A DNA stretch of 48,687 nt from Candidatus Saccharimonadota bacterium (GCA_020428025.1 JAGQNO010000002.1:1-48687); one strand, 5' to 3'. Positions 1 to 9,290 are shown, counted from the stretch's first letter. A program made the numbers and translations. The notes: generated by a model not told the origin, from the sequence alone.

Positions 1-47
1 ATACAACAAAAGATAACTACTAAAGCAAAAGAGTTGAAGAAGTAATC

Positions 48-248
48 ATGGAGCAACCGCAGGCACAACCCAAAGATTTACTCTCGCGGGTTGGTGAGCG
101 GTTACAGCGTCAAGGAATAGGAGTATTGCGTCTGGCGACAGTATTTGCAGGCGGTCTCCTGCTTGCATCGATGGATCAACTGTCAGTTCCATCAGTTGAT
201 GTTGATGACTCAGGCGTAGATATTCTCTCACAATATGCTGACTCGTAA
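48..248 (+). CDS. small putative membrane protein, unknown family
   Basis: A 66-residue protein I do not recognise. Residues 1-24 are polar and basic. Residues 25-42 form one hydrophobic stretch (LATVFAGGLLLASM region) that could be a single membrane segment, followed by an acidic tail with VDVDDSGVD. A weak purine-rich GAAGAAG lies 5 bases before the ATG. The stop sits immediately before the start of the next small membrane-protein gene, so the two probably form one short operon. A 61-codon frame opposes it on the minus strand, but the tight link to the downstream gene favours this one. No function can be given. Confidence 0.45.
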   Translation: MEQPQAQPKDLLSRVGERLQRQGIGVLRLATVFAGGLLLASMDQLSVPSVDVDDSGVDILSQYADS

Positions 249-249
249 T

Positions 250-513
250 ATGACTAAAAAAGTAAGTCCAAAAAAAGCAGTGACTGATGATCCGCGCGTC
301 GCACGTGCAGCCTTAGAATATTTGTTCGCAACCCGATACATTGATAGAAAGCGACTGTATCTGGAGAACTTTTACCGTGGTATGTTCTTTAGTATCGGCT
401 CAATTGTAGGAATCGTTCTAGTCGGTACGCTCGTACTTTGGCTCCTATCATTTTTTGACAGCATTCCATTCATCGATAAGATTTCGCGTGCAATCGAAGC
501 CTCTCTTAACTAG
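250..513 (+). CDS. small membrane protein resembling DUF5665
   Basis: An 87-residue protein. The ATG at 250 follows the upstream TAA by one base; an in-frame ATG at 235 would overlap that gene. The pattern is a polar N-terminus, then LYLENFYRGMFFSIGSIVG, a hydrophobic segment around residues 45-65, and an amphipathic end containing IPFIDKISRAIEA. The order NF-x-x-G before a membrane helix and IPxI near the end resembles small DUF5665 membrane proteins; I recognise this by pattern, not by search. The 3' end overlaps the convergent recF by 8 bases. Function unknown. Confidence 0.5.
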   Translation: MTKKVSPKKAVTDDPRVARAALEYLFATRYIDRKRLYLENFYRGMFFSIGSIVGIVLVGTLVLWLLSFFDSIPFIDKISRAIEASLN

Positions 514-1606
514 GTGGTGACTCCAGGAAAATAGTATGAACTTGAGGCGTTAGTGCGTGCGCATCTGTAGTTGTTATAAACACCTGGTGGTCCTTGAGTC
601 CGTCTAGCACACGCTCTTGGTGTGACAGATCAAGCTCACTCAGTACATCATCAAGCAAAAGTATTGGTGAGATATTCTCTGGTTTGAAGCGCTCTGATAA
701 TAGTTGTGTCTCTAGCATCTTAAGCGCTACAACAATAGTCCGAACCTCACCGCGGCTAGCTCGCTCTGTGGCTGGCTGGCTTGCAAGGTGCACAACCAAG
801 TCATCACGGTGTGGGCCAAAGCTAGTATGACCAAGTGCAATGTCCCGCATGAGTGAGGACTCGAAGTACTGTAATAGTTTACTGGCGTATGACGTTGCAT
901 TTTTGCTTACGTCACTTGCGTACAATAATACGATATCGTCTGTGCCGCCGAGGCCACGGTAGTGATCTGAGATTCGTTCCTGCAATTTTTCTATGACATT
1001 GGTGCGTGCCTTAACGACCGACTCTGCTGAGTGAGCAAGCTGTGTGTTCCAGATGAACAAGTCGGGTGGTGCGTTATGGACCTTCTTGTCGCGAAGGCTT
1101 TTGAGTAACTGATTACGCTGTTTAAGAATTCGGACATATTTATTTTGTTCTGTAGCAACCTCTATATCTAACTGAGCAGCTATATGGTCGAGATAGTCAC
1201 GGCGGCGTTGAGGACTACCTGTAACAAGACGTGAGAGCTCGGGCTCAAATAGTACTACAGGGAGACGAGCTGCCAAAGGTAGACGCGCATGATTTTTATT
1301 GTCAATCGACCACTTTCTTAATCCTGCCGATTCCGAGAGTTGAACCTTGAGGCTACGCTGGTGCTTAGTCCTATCTCCTGTTAGTGTCGTACTCATCTTC
1401 ATTTGTGGTTGGCCATACTGGACAAGCTCGTTGATGGGGCCTTTGAAACTTGTACCCCTGAGCAATGTGTAGAGCGCTTCAAGTAGCGTCGTTTTGCCGC
1501 TACCATTTGGTCCGACTATAGCGTTCATGTCATGGGCAAACTGAAATTGTGCACTCGTATGTGAACGCACATAGTGGAGCTCTAGGTCTGTTAGTATACC
1601 TCGCAT
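506..1606 (-). CDS. recF: DNA replication and repair protein RecF
   Basis: A 366-residue SMC-like ATPase that loads RecA at gapped DNA with RecO and RecR. The Walker A is GPNGSGKTTLLEA near residue 33, after the typical opening LELHYVRSH. RRRDYLD lies mid-protein, and the Walker B/D-loop is ILLLDDVLSELD near residue 320, followed by a late ITTTDAH. Length is normal for RecF. The start at 1606 is supported by a TATACT box ending 7 bases upstream, giving a likely leaderless message. It is divergent from dnaE, with overlapping promoter regions, and its 3' end overlaps the small membrane gene. It is not in the usual dnaA-dnaN-recF-gyrB cluster. Confidence 0.93.
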   Translation of the reverse strand: MRGILTDLELHYVRSHTSAQFQFAHDMNAIVGPNGSGKTTLLEALYTLLRGTSFKGPINELVQYGQPQMKMSTTLTGDRTKHQRSLKVQLSESAGLRKWSIDNKNHARLPLAARLPVVLFEPELSRLVTGSPQRRRDYLDHIAAQLDIEVATEQNKYVRILKQRNQLLKSLRDKKVHNAPPDLFIWNTQLAHSAESVVKARTNVIEKLQERISDHYRGLGGTDDIVLLYASDVSKNATSYASKLLQYFESSLMRDIALGHTSFGPHRDDLVVHLASQPATERASRGEVRTIVVALKMLETQLLSERFKPENISPILLLDDVLSELDLSHQERVLDGLKDHQVFITTTDAHALTPQVHTIFLESPPS

Positions 1607-1613
1607 TTGTTCT

Positions 1614-1644
1614 AGTATACGTCAGTTGAAGGGGCGTGTATAAT
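1614..1644. promoter_or_regulatory. divergent -10 boxes of recF and dnaE
   Basis: On the minus strand TATACT (1614-1619) ends 7 bases before the recF ATG. On the plus strand TATAAT (1639-1644) ends 10 bases before the dnaE ATG at 1655. No good -35 is visible for either. The arrangement implies very short or absent 5' leaders for both genes. Confidence 0.55.
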
Positions 1645-1654
1645 AGATGTAGAT

Positions 1655-4600
1655 ATGGGGGTAAAACAAACAAAGCGTACGGGTGGTACGAGCTTGTCTG
1701 CGAGTGACTATGTGCATCTGCATAATCATACGCAGTTTAGTTTGTTAGATGGGTTAACTAAAATCCCAGAGCTGGTGGCCTTTGCTAAAGAGCAGGGCAT
1801 GCCGGCAGTGGCCATGACAGATCATGGCACCTTGTCCGGCGCCGTGGAATTTTATAAAGAGTGCAAAGCCCAGGGCGTTAAGCCCATTATTGGCATAGAA
1901 ACCTATGTGGCGGCCCGCAAACACACAGATAAAGACCCGGCCAAGGACAAGCAGCGCTACCACCTGATCTTGCTGGCCACCAATGAGGCTGGGTGGCACA
2001 ACTTAATGAAGCTGTCTACAGAAGCCAACCTGCACGGTATGTACTACTTTCCGCGCGTGGACCGTGAGCTGCTGGAAAAATACAATGAAGGTATTATTGC
2101 GCTGTCCGCTTGCCTAGGTGGAGAAATTGGCGATGCGCTCAAGAACAATCAGTACGACCAAGCGCGCCAGATTGCAGAGTGGTATAAATCGGTCTTTGGA
2201 GACCGCTATTATTTAGAAATTCAGGATCACGGCCACCCCAACGCCCCGTCGCATAACGCGGAGCAGAAATTAGTGAACGACCAAGTCCTTAAGCTCGGCA
2301 AAGAGCTAGGCATTCCGGTAGCACTGACCTGCGACGCGCACTACCTAAAACACGCCGACCAAGACGCGCACGAGATTCTGCTCTGTGTGGGCACCGGCGC
2401 CTTTTTATCTGATGAAAAACGCATGTCGCTCAAGGAGTTTGAGCTGCACGTCATTCCGCCGGCAGAACTGATTGGTAGGTGGGGTAAAGACCATCCAGAG
2501 GTCATTACCAATACGGCCGTCATTGCAGAGCGCTGTAATCTAGAGTTGGACTTAGGTAAAATCCTGATTCCAAAGTTTCCGGTGCCAGAGAGCCAGACAG
2601 AAAAATCGTATCTGGACCAGCTGGTGTGGCGTGGTTTGGCCTGGCGCTACGGCAATGCTCCATATGACAACCGATTAACCATACCAGAAGCCCAAAAACT
2701 TTTGCCTAAAGAGGTGCTAGACCGCACCAACTACGAGCTGGGGGTGGTGGATAGCATGGGCTTTAACGGCTACTTCTTGATTGTGCAGGACTTTATTAAC
2801 TGGGGCAAAGAGAAGGGCATTATTTTTGGTCCGGGTCGTGGCAGCGCGGCAGGGTCTATTGTGGCCTACGCCACCCGTATAACAGATCTGGACCCGCTTA
2901 AGTACGGCCTACTGTTTGAGCGTTTCTTAAATCCAGACCGTATTTCCATGCCGGATATAGATGTAGATATCCAGGATAGCCGCCGCGATGAAGTTATTCA
3001 GTACTGTGCGGACAAATATGGTCATGACCGCGTGTCCAACATTGTCACCTTTGGCCGGATGTTTGCCCGGAACGCAGTGCGCGATGTGTCGCGCGTTATG
3101 CAGGTGCCATACGCGGATGCTGATCGCCTGGCTAAGATGATTCCGGCGCCGGTGCAGGGTCGGCATATTCCCTTAGCAAAATCTATCCAGGAAGACCATG
3201 ACCTTAAAGCGGAGTATGAGAACAATCCCACTTCCAAAGAGGTCATAGACATGGCCATGATTTTAGAAGGCACCGTGCGCAGTCACGGCGTGCACGCCTG
3301 CGGCGTGGTGATTGCGCCGGACGAACTTGTTAAGTACGTACCGCTAGAAGTCGCCCAAAAGAAATCCAAAATTAACGATGAAGCTATTATTGCCACTCAG
3401 TTCCCTATGACCCAAATTGAGGACTTGGGACTCTTAAAAATGGACGTCCTAGGCCTGTCTAACCTAACAATTATTAAAAACGCGCTCAGAATTATTAAAA
3501 AGGTATACGGCAAGGACGTAGATATTAGCCAAATCCCGTTAGACGATGCCAATACTTTTAAGTTGCTTGGCGAAGGCGATACCACCGGCGTCTTCCAGTT
3601 TGAATCCAGCGGCATGAAACGTTACTTGCGGGAGCTTAGACCCACAGAGTTTGACGATGTCATTGCTATGGGTGCCCTGTATCGGCCCGGCCCTTTAAGC
3701 GCTGGCCTGACGGACAGCTATATTAAGCGCAAAAACGGCAACGAAAGCGTGGCCTACGCACACGAACTCATGCAGAACGCCCTGGAACCAACCTACGGGG
3801 TGCTGGTCTACCAAGAACAGGTCATGCAGATTAGCCGCGACGTCTGTGGTTTTACTGGCGGAGAGGCAGACACGCTGCGCAAAGCCATCGGCAAAAAGAA
3901 GCACGATGTCATGAAAAAAATGCAGGTGCAATTTGAAGAAGGCGCTGTAAAAAACGGCGTTCCGCGCCCAGTCATAGAAAAGTTCTGGAAGGACCTACTT
4001 GGCTTTGCTGACTACTGTTTCAACAAGTCGCACTCTGCTTGCTACGGCATGATTAGCTACCAGACCGCTTACCTAAAAGCACACTACCCAGCCGCTTTTA
4101 TGGCCGCCCTTATGACCAGTGACTACGATGACACAGACCGCCTAGCTATAGAAATTACAGAATGCAAAAAAATGGGTATTAACGTGCTGCCGCCAGATGT
4201 AAATGAATCGTTCCTAGAGTTTGCTGTAGTACCGGGAGACCGGCCGTCCATCCGCTTTGGCATGAACGCCATTAAAAACGTGGGCACCGGCGCGGTAGAA
4301 GAAATTCTGCGGGCCCGCACAGAACTTGGCACCTTTGAAAACCTAGAACAATTCCTGGGCGCTGTCAGCCCACGGGTTGTTAACCGTAAGGCGCTGGAAA
4401 GTTTAATCAAAGCTGGTGCGTTTGACAGATTTGCACCCCGCCAGCAGCTCCTTGCCAACGTAGATTTGCTGCAGGCCTATGCCCAGCGCCTGCACAAAGA
4501 GGCCGCAAGCGGCCAAGCCGATTTATTTGGCGGCGACGACACGGCCGTGCAGCGTGCTGCCCTAGAGCTAATGCCGCACTCCGGCGGCGACGCGCGGGAA

Positions 4601-5305
4601 CAACTACTCTGGGAGCGTGAGCTACTGGGCTTGTATCTAAGTCAGCACCCCCTAGAACTCTTTGAAGCGTATCTCAGCGAACAAACTGTGCCGCTCAGCG
4701 GTCTAAAACCAGAGCACGACGGCAAACAAGTGGCGGTTGGCGGCAGTATTTTAGATGTGCGGGAAATCACCACCAAAAACGGCGCCAAAATGGCCTTTGT
4801 AAAAATAGAGGATCAAACTGGGGAAATGGAAATCATTTTATTCCCTAATGCGCTGCAGCAGACCATTGGCATTTGGGAGCGAGACCGCGTGGTGCTGGTG
4901 CGTGGCCGGGTCAGCACCCGCGGCCGCGACGGCCAGCCATCTGATGAAGTCAAAGTCATGGCCGATGACGCGCGTGAAATAACCGTGGCCCAAGCCACCG
5001 GCTACCAATCTACCGGCAAGAAAGCCAAAGTGCCAAAGCCCAGTAAGAAAAAGGTAGATTCTGGAAGTCAGAAGGCAGAGAGTAAAACGTTATATCTTAG
5101 GTTGGCTAGCAGCCAAGAGCAGCAAAAACTGGTAGACCTGAAAAAGATTTTAGATGCAAATCCCGGAAAGACCGGTGTGGTGCTGGTACTAGGTGCGGGA
5201 GAGTCCCGCCAAGCTATAAAATTACCCACTGGCTGCAGTGCCTCTAAAGAGGCTCTGGAATTGCTGGGTGAGTTAGTCGGCCAGGATAACCTGCGCCACC
5301 AATAG
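1655..5305 (+). CDS. dnaE: DNA polymerase III alpha subunit
   Basis: A 1216-residue replicative DNA polymerase. The N-terminal PHP domain has HLHNHTQFSLLDG near residue 20 and MTDHGTLSGAVEF. The palm carries GPGRGSAAGS (about 395) and the catalytic acidic motif PDIDVDIQD (433-441), with LLKMDVLGL near 595. Residues about 1030-1110 match the OB-fold nucleic-acid domain (VAVGGSILDVREITTKNG). The last ~95 residues are a Lys/Ser-rich linker followed by a small domain, common in bacterial DnaE tails. The ATG at 1655 is preceded by TATAAT at 1639. No beta clamp or other polymerase III subunit lies nearby. Confidence 0.96.
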   Translation: MGVKQTKRTGGTSLSASDYVHLHNHTQFSLLDGLTKIPELVAFAKEQGMPAVAMTDHGTLSGAVEFYKECKAQGVKPIIGIETYVAARKHTDKDPAKDKQRYHLILLATNEAGWHNLMKLSTEANLHGMYYFPRVDRELLEKYNEGIIALSACLGGEIGDALKNNQYDQARQIAEWYKSVFGDRYYLEIQDHGHPNAPSHNAEQKLVNDQVLKLGKELGIPVALTCDAHYLKHADQDAHEILLCVGTGAFLSDEKRMSLKEFELHVIPPAELIGRWGKDHPEVITNTAVIAERCNLELDLGKILIPKFPVPESQTEKSYLDQLVWRGLAWRYGNAPYDNRLTIPEAQKLLPKEVLDRTNYELGVVDSMGFNGYFLIVQDFINWGKEKGIIFGPGRGSAAGSIVAYATRITDLDPLKYGLLFERFLNPDRISMPDIDVDIQDSRRDEVIQYCADKYGHDRVSNIVTFGRMFARNAVRDVSRVMQVPYADADRLAKMIPAPVQGRHIPLAKSIQEDHDLKAEYENNPTSKEVIDMAMILEGTVRSHGVHACGVVIAPDELVKYVPLEVAQKKSKINDEAIIATQFPMTQIEDLGLLKMDVLGLSNLTIIKNALRIIKKVYGKDVDISQIPLDDANTFKLLGEGDTTGVFQFESSGMKRYLRELRPTEFDDVIAMGALYRPGPLSAGLTDSYIKRKNGNESVAYAHELMQNALEPTYGVLVYQEQVMQISRDVCGFTGGEADTLRKAIGKKKHDVMKKMQVQFEEGAVKNGVPRPVIEKFWKDLLGFADYCFNKSHSACYGMISYQTAYLKAHYPAAFMAALMTSDYDDTDRLAIEITECKKMGINVLPPDVNESFLEFAVVPGDRPSIRFGMNAIKNVGTGAVEEILRARTELGTFENLEQFLGAVSPRVVNRKALESLIKAGAFDRFAPRQQLLANVDLLQAYAQRLHKEAASGQADLFGGDDTAVQRAALELMPHSGGDAREQLLWERELLGLYLSQHPLELFEAYLSEQTVPLSGLKPEHDGKQVAVGGSILDVREITTKNGAKMAFVKIEDQTGEMEIILFPNALQQTIGIWERDRVVLVRGRVSTRGRDGQPSDEVKVMADDAREITVAQATGYQSTGKKAKVPKPSKKKVDSGSQKAESKTLYLRLASSQEQQKLVDLKKILDANPGKTGVVLVLGAGESRQAIKLPTGCSASKEALELLGELVGQDNLRHQ

Positions 5306-5345
5306 ATTACGGCAGGTAGGGGTAGCTAACTTTGGAAATGGGCTT

Positions 5346-5372
5346 CCGCTTGGCAGCGGGCTTTGCTTTTTT
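5346..5372 (+). terminator. probable intrinsic terminator after dnaE
   Basis: CCGCT (5346-5350) and AGCGG (5355-5359) pair around a TGGC loop. A T-rich tract ending in six Ts (5367-5372) follows. The stem is short, so this is a moderate call. Confidence 0.45.
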
Positions 5373-5406
5373 GTTTGCCATGTTTATTTTTGCTTAACGA
5401 TAAGCA

Positions 5407-5910
5407 TTATAGCGCATTTGTCAAGAATCTGCAATGATACATAGCCATGGCTGCGGCCTGGACCACATTAAAAGACTCCTTGGAGCCAAACATTGGGATT
5501 TCTAAGTGGATGTCGGAAGCGGCCAAGACTTCTTGCTCTACACCTTCTACCTCGCGGCCCAAAATGATTGCTAGTTTAGCTGGGGGGTTAAAGCCTGGTA
5601 GTTTAATGCTTGTTTCTGACTGTTCTAACGCGGCAATGACATATCCGTTAGCCCGTAGTTCCTTTAGTACGGGTGTAAGGTCTTCTGAATGACGCCAGTT
5701 TACTTTGGCGTCCAATGCGGTTTTTTGTATTTGCCTGTTTATTTTAGCTGCCAGGTGGGGCAGACGGGAATCGTGCTGCATAGCTGGGTAGGGTGTGTAG
5801 CCGGTCAAAATAACCTCTGTTATTCCTAGACCATCGGCGGTGCGGAGCAAGGAGCCCACGTTATGGGCGCTCCTAAGGTTATGTGCGATGACAATAAGCT
5901 GCTGAGACAT
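5407..5910 (-). CDS. SpoU/TrmH-family RNA 2'-O-methyltransferase
   Basis: A 167-residue SPOUT methyltransferase that uses S-adenosylmethionine to methylate a ribose 2'-OH in tRNA or rRNA. Motif 1 is NVGSLLRTADGLG (17-29), motif 2 is LAIILGREVEGVEQEVL (about 113-129) and motif 3 is IPMFGSKESFNVVQAA (about 138-153). These form the trefoil-knot cofactor site. There is no N-terminal substrate-binding extension, as in the short TrmL/TrmH-like forms, so the RNA target cannot be told. The upstream sequence on the minus strand is rich in TATAAT/TATAGT-like boxes. The gene is divergent from the pilB-like gene. Confidence 0.88.
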   Translation of the reverse strand: MSQQLIVIAHNLRSAHNVGSLLRTADGLGITEVILTGYTPYPAMQHDSRLPHLAAKINRQIQKTALDAKVNWRHSEDLTPVLKELRANGYVIAALEQSETSIKLPGFNPPAKLAIILGREVEGVEQEVLAASDIHLEIPMFGSKESFNVVQAAAMAMYHCRFLTNAL

Positions 5911-6013
5911 ATAGACTATAATCTATATTATAAACTATGCTCTATATGCTCACGACAGAAGTGTGCAAAAGCACTCGCGCGGCATGCCGCTTATGCTTTA
6001 TACTAAAAGGTAT

Positions 6014-7621
6014 ATGTCCAACGATGCTCGTCTAGATGAAGAAATCGCTACCCAGCGCCGCGCTGGCGTTTTGCAGCTGCAGTACACGGACACCTCACAG
6101 ATTAAAGACAAGCAGCTCTTCCGCGATATTCTGACCAATGATGAGCTCTACAAACTGCGCGTTATTCCGCTTGAGTCCTATAAAGGCAACCTACATTTTG
6201 GCATAACCACCACCACGTCGCAGCAGACAATCCAACAGCTCCAGCAGCGTTTTACAGATGTGCGCACCACCTTTAGTATTATTAGCGATGCCGGGTACCG
6301 CGAGTACATGCAGCTGTACGATCCGCCCAAGCAGGTGATTTATAAAGATATTGCGCTTACTCAAGCGGCACAGCAGCAGACAGCAGAGGTCAGTCAGCTT
6401 CTGGGCCAGGTCCGAGCCGACGACATGCTGGCCTACCTGGTCAGCCAGGCGCACAACCTGGGCGCCAGCGATATCCACATTGAGTGTCAGCGCGAGGACG
6501 TGCGGATTAGGTACCGCATAGATGGCGTGCTGCACCCCATTGCGCGTTTGCCGTATGACAAATATCGGGTTCTTTTGGGCGCCATTGCTAGCGCCGGCAA
6601 TGTCTCTACCAGTGCTGATGAAGCGCAGCAGGGCCATATTGCCCAAAAAGTTAAAATGGCCGATGAATCAGAAGTTGACGTCAACGTTCGTCTAGAAACA
6701 GTGCCCACCATGAACGGCATCGACGTGGTGATGCGCTTGTTTAACATGGATGCCAGCCGCTACACCCTGGACCGGCTGGGCCTGTCCGATCAAGAGCGAG
6801 CAGTGCTGGACGGCATTATTTCGAAACCTACCGGCCTGGTTATGGTGGTTGGCCCCACTGGCTCCGGCAAGACCACCACGCTGTACTCTGTTCTTAACAC
6901 CCTGAACTCTGAAGAGCGCAAAATTATCACCGTGGAAGACCCGGTGGAGTATCAATTTCCGGGCATTGTGCAAATTCCGGTCAAATCCACAGAAGGCGGC
7001 AACGATGGCAAGTTTGGTGACAAACTGCGCGCTATTTTGCGGCTGGATCCAGACATTGTCATGGTGGGAGAAATCCGCGACAACGATACCGCCAAAACGG
7101 CCCTACAGGCGGCCATGACCGGCCACTTGGTGCTGGCTACATTCCACGCCTCGTCCGCCGCCGCGGCCCTGACTCGCTTGCAGGACGTAATTGGCCAAAA
7201 CCCGCTGTTTGTGTCCGCTATTAGACTCATAATGGCCCAGCGTTTGGTGCGTCGGCTAGATGATTCCCTAAAGCAGCCGTATCAGCCATCGCAGGAAGAA
7301 CTGCAGGTAATTCATAATGTGCTGTCTACCTTGCCGCCCGGCCAACAGCCGCAGATTGACTACAACCAGCTGACGCTTTATAAACCGGGTTCATCCCCGG
7401 AAAATCCGTACGGCTTTAAGGGCCAAATCGCCCTGCGCGAGCAGTTTATGATGACCGATGACCTCCGCCAACTGCTAGAGCGTCCGCAAGCTGTCCTGAG
7501 CTCTCAAGAAATAGAGGCCGCCGCCGTGCACAGTGGCATGCGCACAATGCTACAAGACGCTGTCTTGAAAGTGGTGGCCGGAGAGACCACTTTAGAAGAA
7601 ATTTTCCGCGCAGTAGGCTAG
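6014..7621 (+). CDS. pilB: type IV pilus / type II secretion assembly ATPase (PilB/GspE family)
   Basis: A 535-residue hexameric ATPase that would drive pilin polymerisation at the inner face of the membrane. After an N-terminal MshEN-like domain come GASDIHIE, Walker A GPTGSGKTTTLY (about 280), Walker B DPDIVMVGEIRD (about 345) and the His box GHLVLATFHAS. I chose ATG 6014 because TATACT (5999-6004) ends 9 bases upstream; an in-frame GTG lies 17 codons earlier. The zinc tetracysteine element normal for PilB/GspE is missing: LVRRLDDSLKQPY stands where CxxC is expected, and the second CxxC before the GFKGQIALRE segment is also absent. No other pilus gene is in the window. Confidence 0.9.
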   Translation: MSNDARLDEEIATQRRAGVLQLQYTDTSQIKDKQLFRDILTNDELYKLRVIPLESYKGNLHFGITTTTSQQTIQQLQQRFTDVRTTFSIISDAGYREYMQLYDPPKQVIYKDIALTQAAQQQTAEVSQLLGQVRADDMLAYLVSQAHNLGASDIHIECQREDVRIRYRIDGVLHPIARLPYDKYRVLLGAIASAGNVSTSADEAQQGHIAQKVKMADESEVDVNVRLETVPTMNGIDVVMRLFNMDASRYTLDRLGLSDQERAVLDGIISKPTGLVMVVGPTGSGKTTTLYSVLNTLNSEERKIITVEDPVEYQFPGIVQIPVKSTEGGNDGKFGDKLRAILRLDPDIVMVGEIRDNDTAKTALQAAMTGHLVLATFHASSAAAALTRLQDVIGQNPLFVSAIRLIMAQRLVRRLDDSLKQPYQPSQEELQVIHNVLSTLPPGQQPQIDYNQLTLYKPGSSPENPYGFKGQIALREQFMMTDDLRQLLERPQAVLSSQEIEAAAVHSGMRTMLQDAVLKVVAGETTLEEIFRAVG

Positions 7622-7655
7622 TTATTTACGCAACATATCCTGGCGCTCGTATTGT

Positions 7656-8794
7656 CTATACGATAAGCGCGGCAATAGTCGGCACCAAACGCGAATCCGT
7701 AACTGGCGGCACAATCTGCTCCGCAGATGGCTCCGCCACCAAACTAGCAATGGCCTCAGCGGCAGCAATCTTGTGCTGATCTGTAATGGCGCGGACGCGG
7801 TTGTCTAGCGCGCCGCGGAAAATGCCAGGGAAGGCTAGAGCGTTGTTGACTTGGTTTGGGAAGTCGCTGCGGCCAGTTGCCACCACAGCGGCGCCAGCTG
7901 CCAGGGCTAGGTCAGGCATAATTTCTGGTACCGGGTTAGCCATGGCAAAAATGATGGGGTCCGCGGCCATAGTTTTAACCATCTCTGGCGTTAACAGGCC
8001 GGGTTGGGAGACACCCAAGAAAATGTCTGCATCTGCCAGGGCATCCACTAGGGAACCTGTTACACCGCGCGGGTTTGTAAACTCCAGTAAACGCTGCTTG
8101 CTGTCGTTTAAATCCGGACGTTGGGCAGAAATAATGCCCTTGCTGTCCACGGCAATAATTTCTATGCCTGGCGCGTACAGGTTAAGCAGTTTGGCTATGG
8201 CGTTGCCGGCGGCACCGGCGCCCACCAAAACAGCGCGGCAATCAGCTAGGGAGCGGCCGGTGATTTTGGCGGCGTTTATAAGGCCGGCCAGGCAGACTAC
8301 GGCTGTGCCGTGTTGGTCATCGTGAAGACGGGGATTGGCAACATTTCTTTGAGTCTGTCTTCTACTTCAAAGCAGAGCGGTGCGGCGATATCTTCAAGGT
8401 TAATGCCGCCAAAACTGGGGGCCAAAGCGGCGCAAGTGGCCACGATTTCATCGGCTGTGTGGACATTTAAGACCAGGGGCACAGCATCGATATCTGCAAA
8501 ATGTTTGAACAGCATGGCCTTACCTTCCATAACCGGCAAAGCGCCCTCTGGACCTATATTGCCCAGGCCTAAAACCGCCGAGCCGTCACTGATAATGGCT
8601 ACGTTGTTGCCTGTCCAGGTGTAGTCTCGCATTAGCTCTGGCCGCTCCGCCAGCAGGCTAGACACGGCGCCCACGCCAGGTGTGTAGTAGGTACTGAGCT
8701 GGTCTTTGGTGTCTAGGCCGTCTTTGAGCTGCAGCCCCAGCTTGCCGCGCAGTGCTTTATGTTTTTCTAGGGAGAGTTTGGCGTAATCTGTCAT
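7656..8794 (-). pseudogene. NAD(P)-dependent malic enzyme, one frameshift
   Basis: Malic enzyme oxidatively decarboxylates malate to pyruvate. The 5' part (from ATG 8794) reads MTDYAKLSLEKHKALRGKLG with YYTPGVGAVSSL and GGINLEDIAAPLCFEVE, then runs out of frame at PIPVFTMTNTAQP and stops. One extra base near 8324 restores HDDQHGTAVVCLAGLINAAK and joins without loss to the second part (VLVGAGAAGNAIAKLL onward, ending at 7656). The repaired protein would be about 379 residues, the usual length. TATAGT ends 6 bases before ATG 8794. It is either a recent inactivating deletion or a sequencing or assembly error in a GG pair. No slippery heptamer is visible, so programmed frameshifting is unlikely. 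Confidence 0.85.
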
Positions 8795-8849
8795 AGCTAT
8801 ACTATACCAACGCTTGTCCAGCACGGGTAGTTATTATATTTTTGTTTTT

Positions 8850-9290
8850 ATGTCCGAAGCACTATATACATCGCTGGGCCCAACAAAAGCAGAAATTGAC
8901 CAGATTATTGCTGAAAGTAGGCAAGAATCGCTTGCTTTAACAGGCGGCAAAGAGGGTTATCCAGATATATCTATTCCTCCTAGCGCCCCAGAGAAAAGAA
9001 AATATAGTACGACTGTTTCTTTTTCTAGATTTAATATGCGTATCCCGCCAGGCGTTCATCTGCCATGTCAGAACAATGACCCGGAGGACTTTTATGAGGT
9101 TTCAGACAAAGCCGATCCACGAGATCCGAAAGTAAAATATCTGGCCAAAATTTGCAGTAGTTGTGTGTACATCAAGGAGTGTCTGAGCGAAGAACTAGAC
9201 CTTAGCCCCTGGGAACAGCATGGCTTTAGGGCAGGGCTGACAGCTCAGCAGCGCGCAAGGATAATCCGCAAGAATAGAGCAAAAAAATAA
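8850..9290 (+). CDS. WhiB-like iron-sulfur transcription regulator
   Basis: A 146-residue protein. Its C-terminal half has the WhiB cysteine pattern C-x28-C-x2-C-x5-C: the first Cys in LPCQNNDPEDFYE, then CSSCVYIKEC. These residues ligate a [4Fe-4S] cluster in WhiB proteins. GFRAGLTAQQRARIIRK follows, matching the WhiB G-x-W-G-G-x-T turn and basic DNA-binding tail, except that the Trp is Arg. WhiB proteins bind sigma factor region 4 and are known mainly from Actinobacteria and their phages. The N-terminal ~55 residues are unassigned. I chose ATG 8850 over 8814 because TTGTCC (8814-8819), 17 bases, TATTTT and 7 bases lead to it. Confidence 0.75.
   Translation: MSEALYTSLGPTKAEIDQIIAESRQESLALTGGKEGYPDISIPPSAPEKRKYSTTVSFSRFNMRIPPGVHLPCQNNDPEDFYEVSDKADPRDPKVKYLAKICSSCVYIKECLSEELDLSPWEQHGFRAGLTAQQRARIIRKNRAKK

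Noticed and set aside
5390-5405. TGCTTA-ACGA-TAAGCA palindrome as terminator of the SpoU gene
   Set aside because: On the minus strand it is followed by As rather than Ts, so it does not fit an intrinsic terminator for that gene.
7786-8325. 179-codon plus-strand frame
   Set aside because: It is the antisense shadow of the malic enzyme, whose residues are conserved on the minus strand.
8297-8330. Programmed frameshift in malic enzyme
   Set aside because: No slippery heptamer or downstream pseudoknot was seen; a one-base deletion explains the break more simply.
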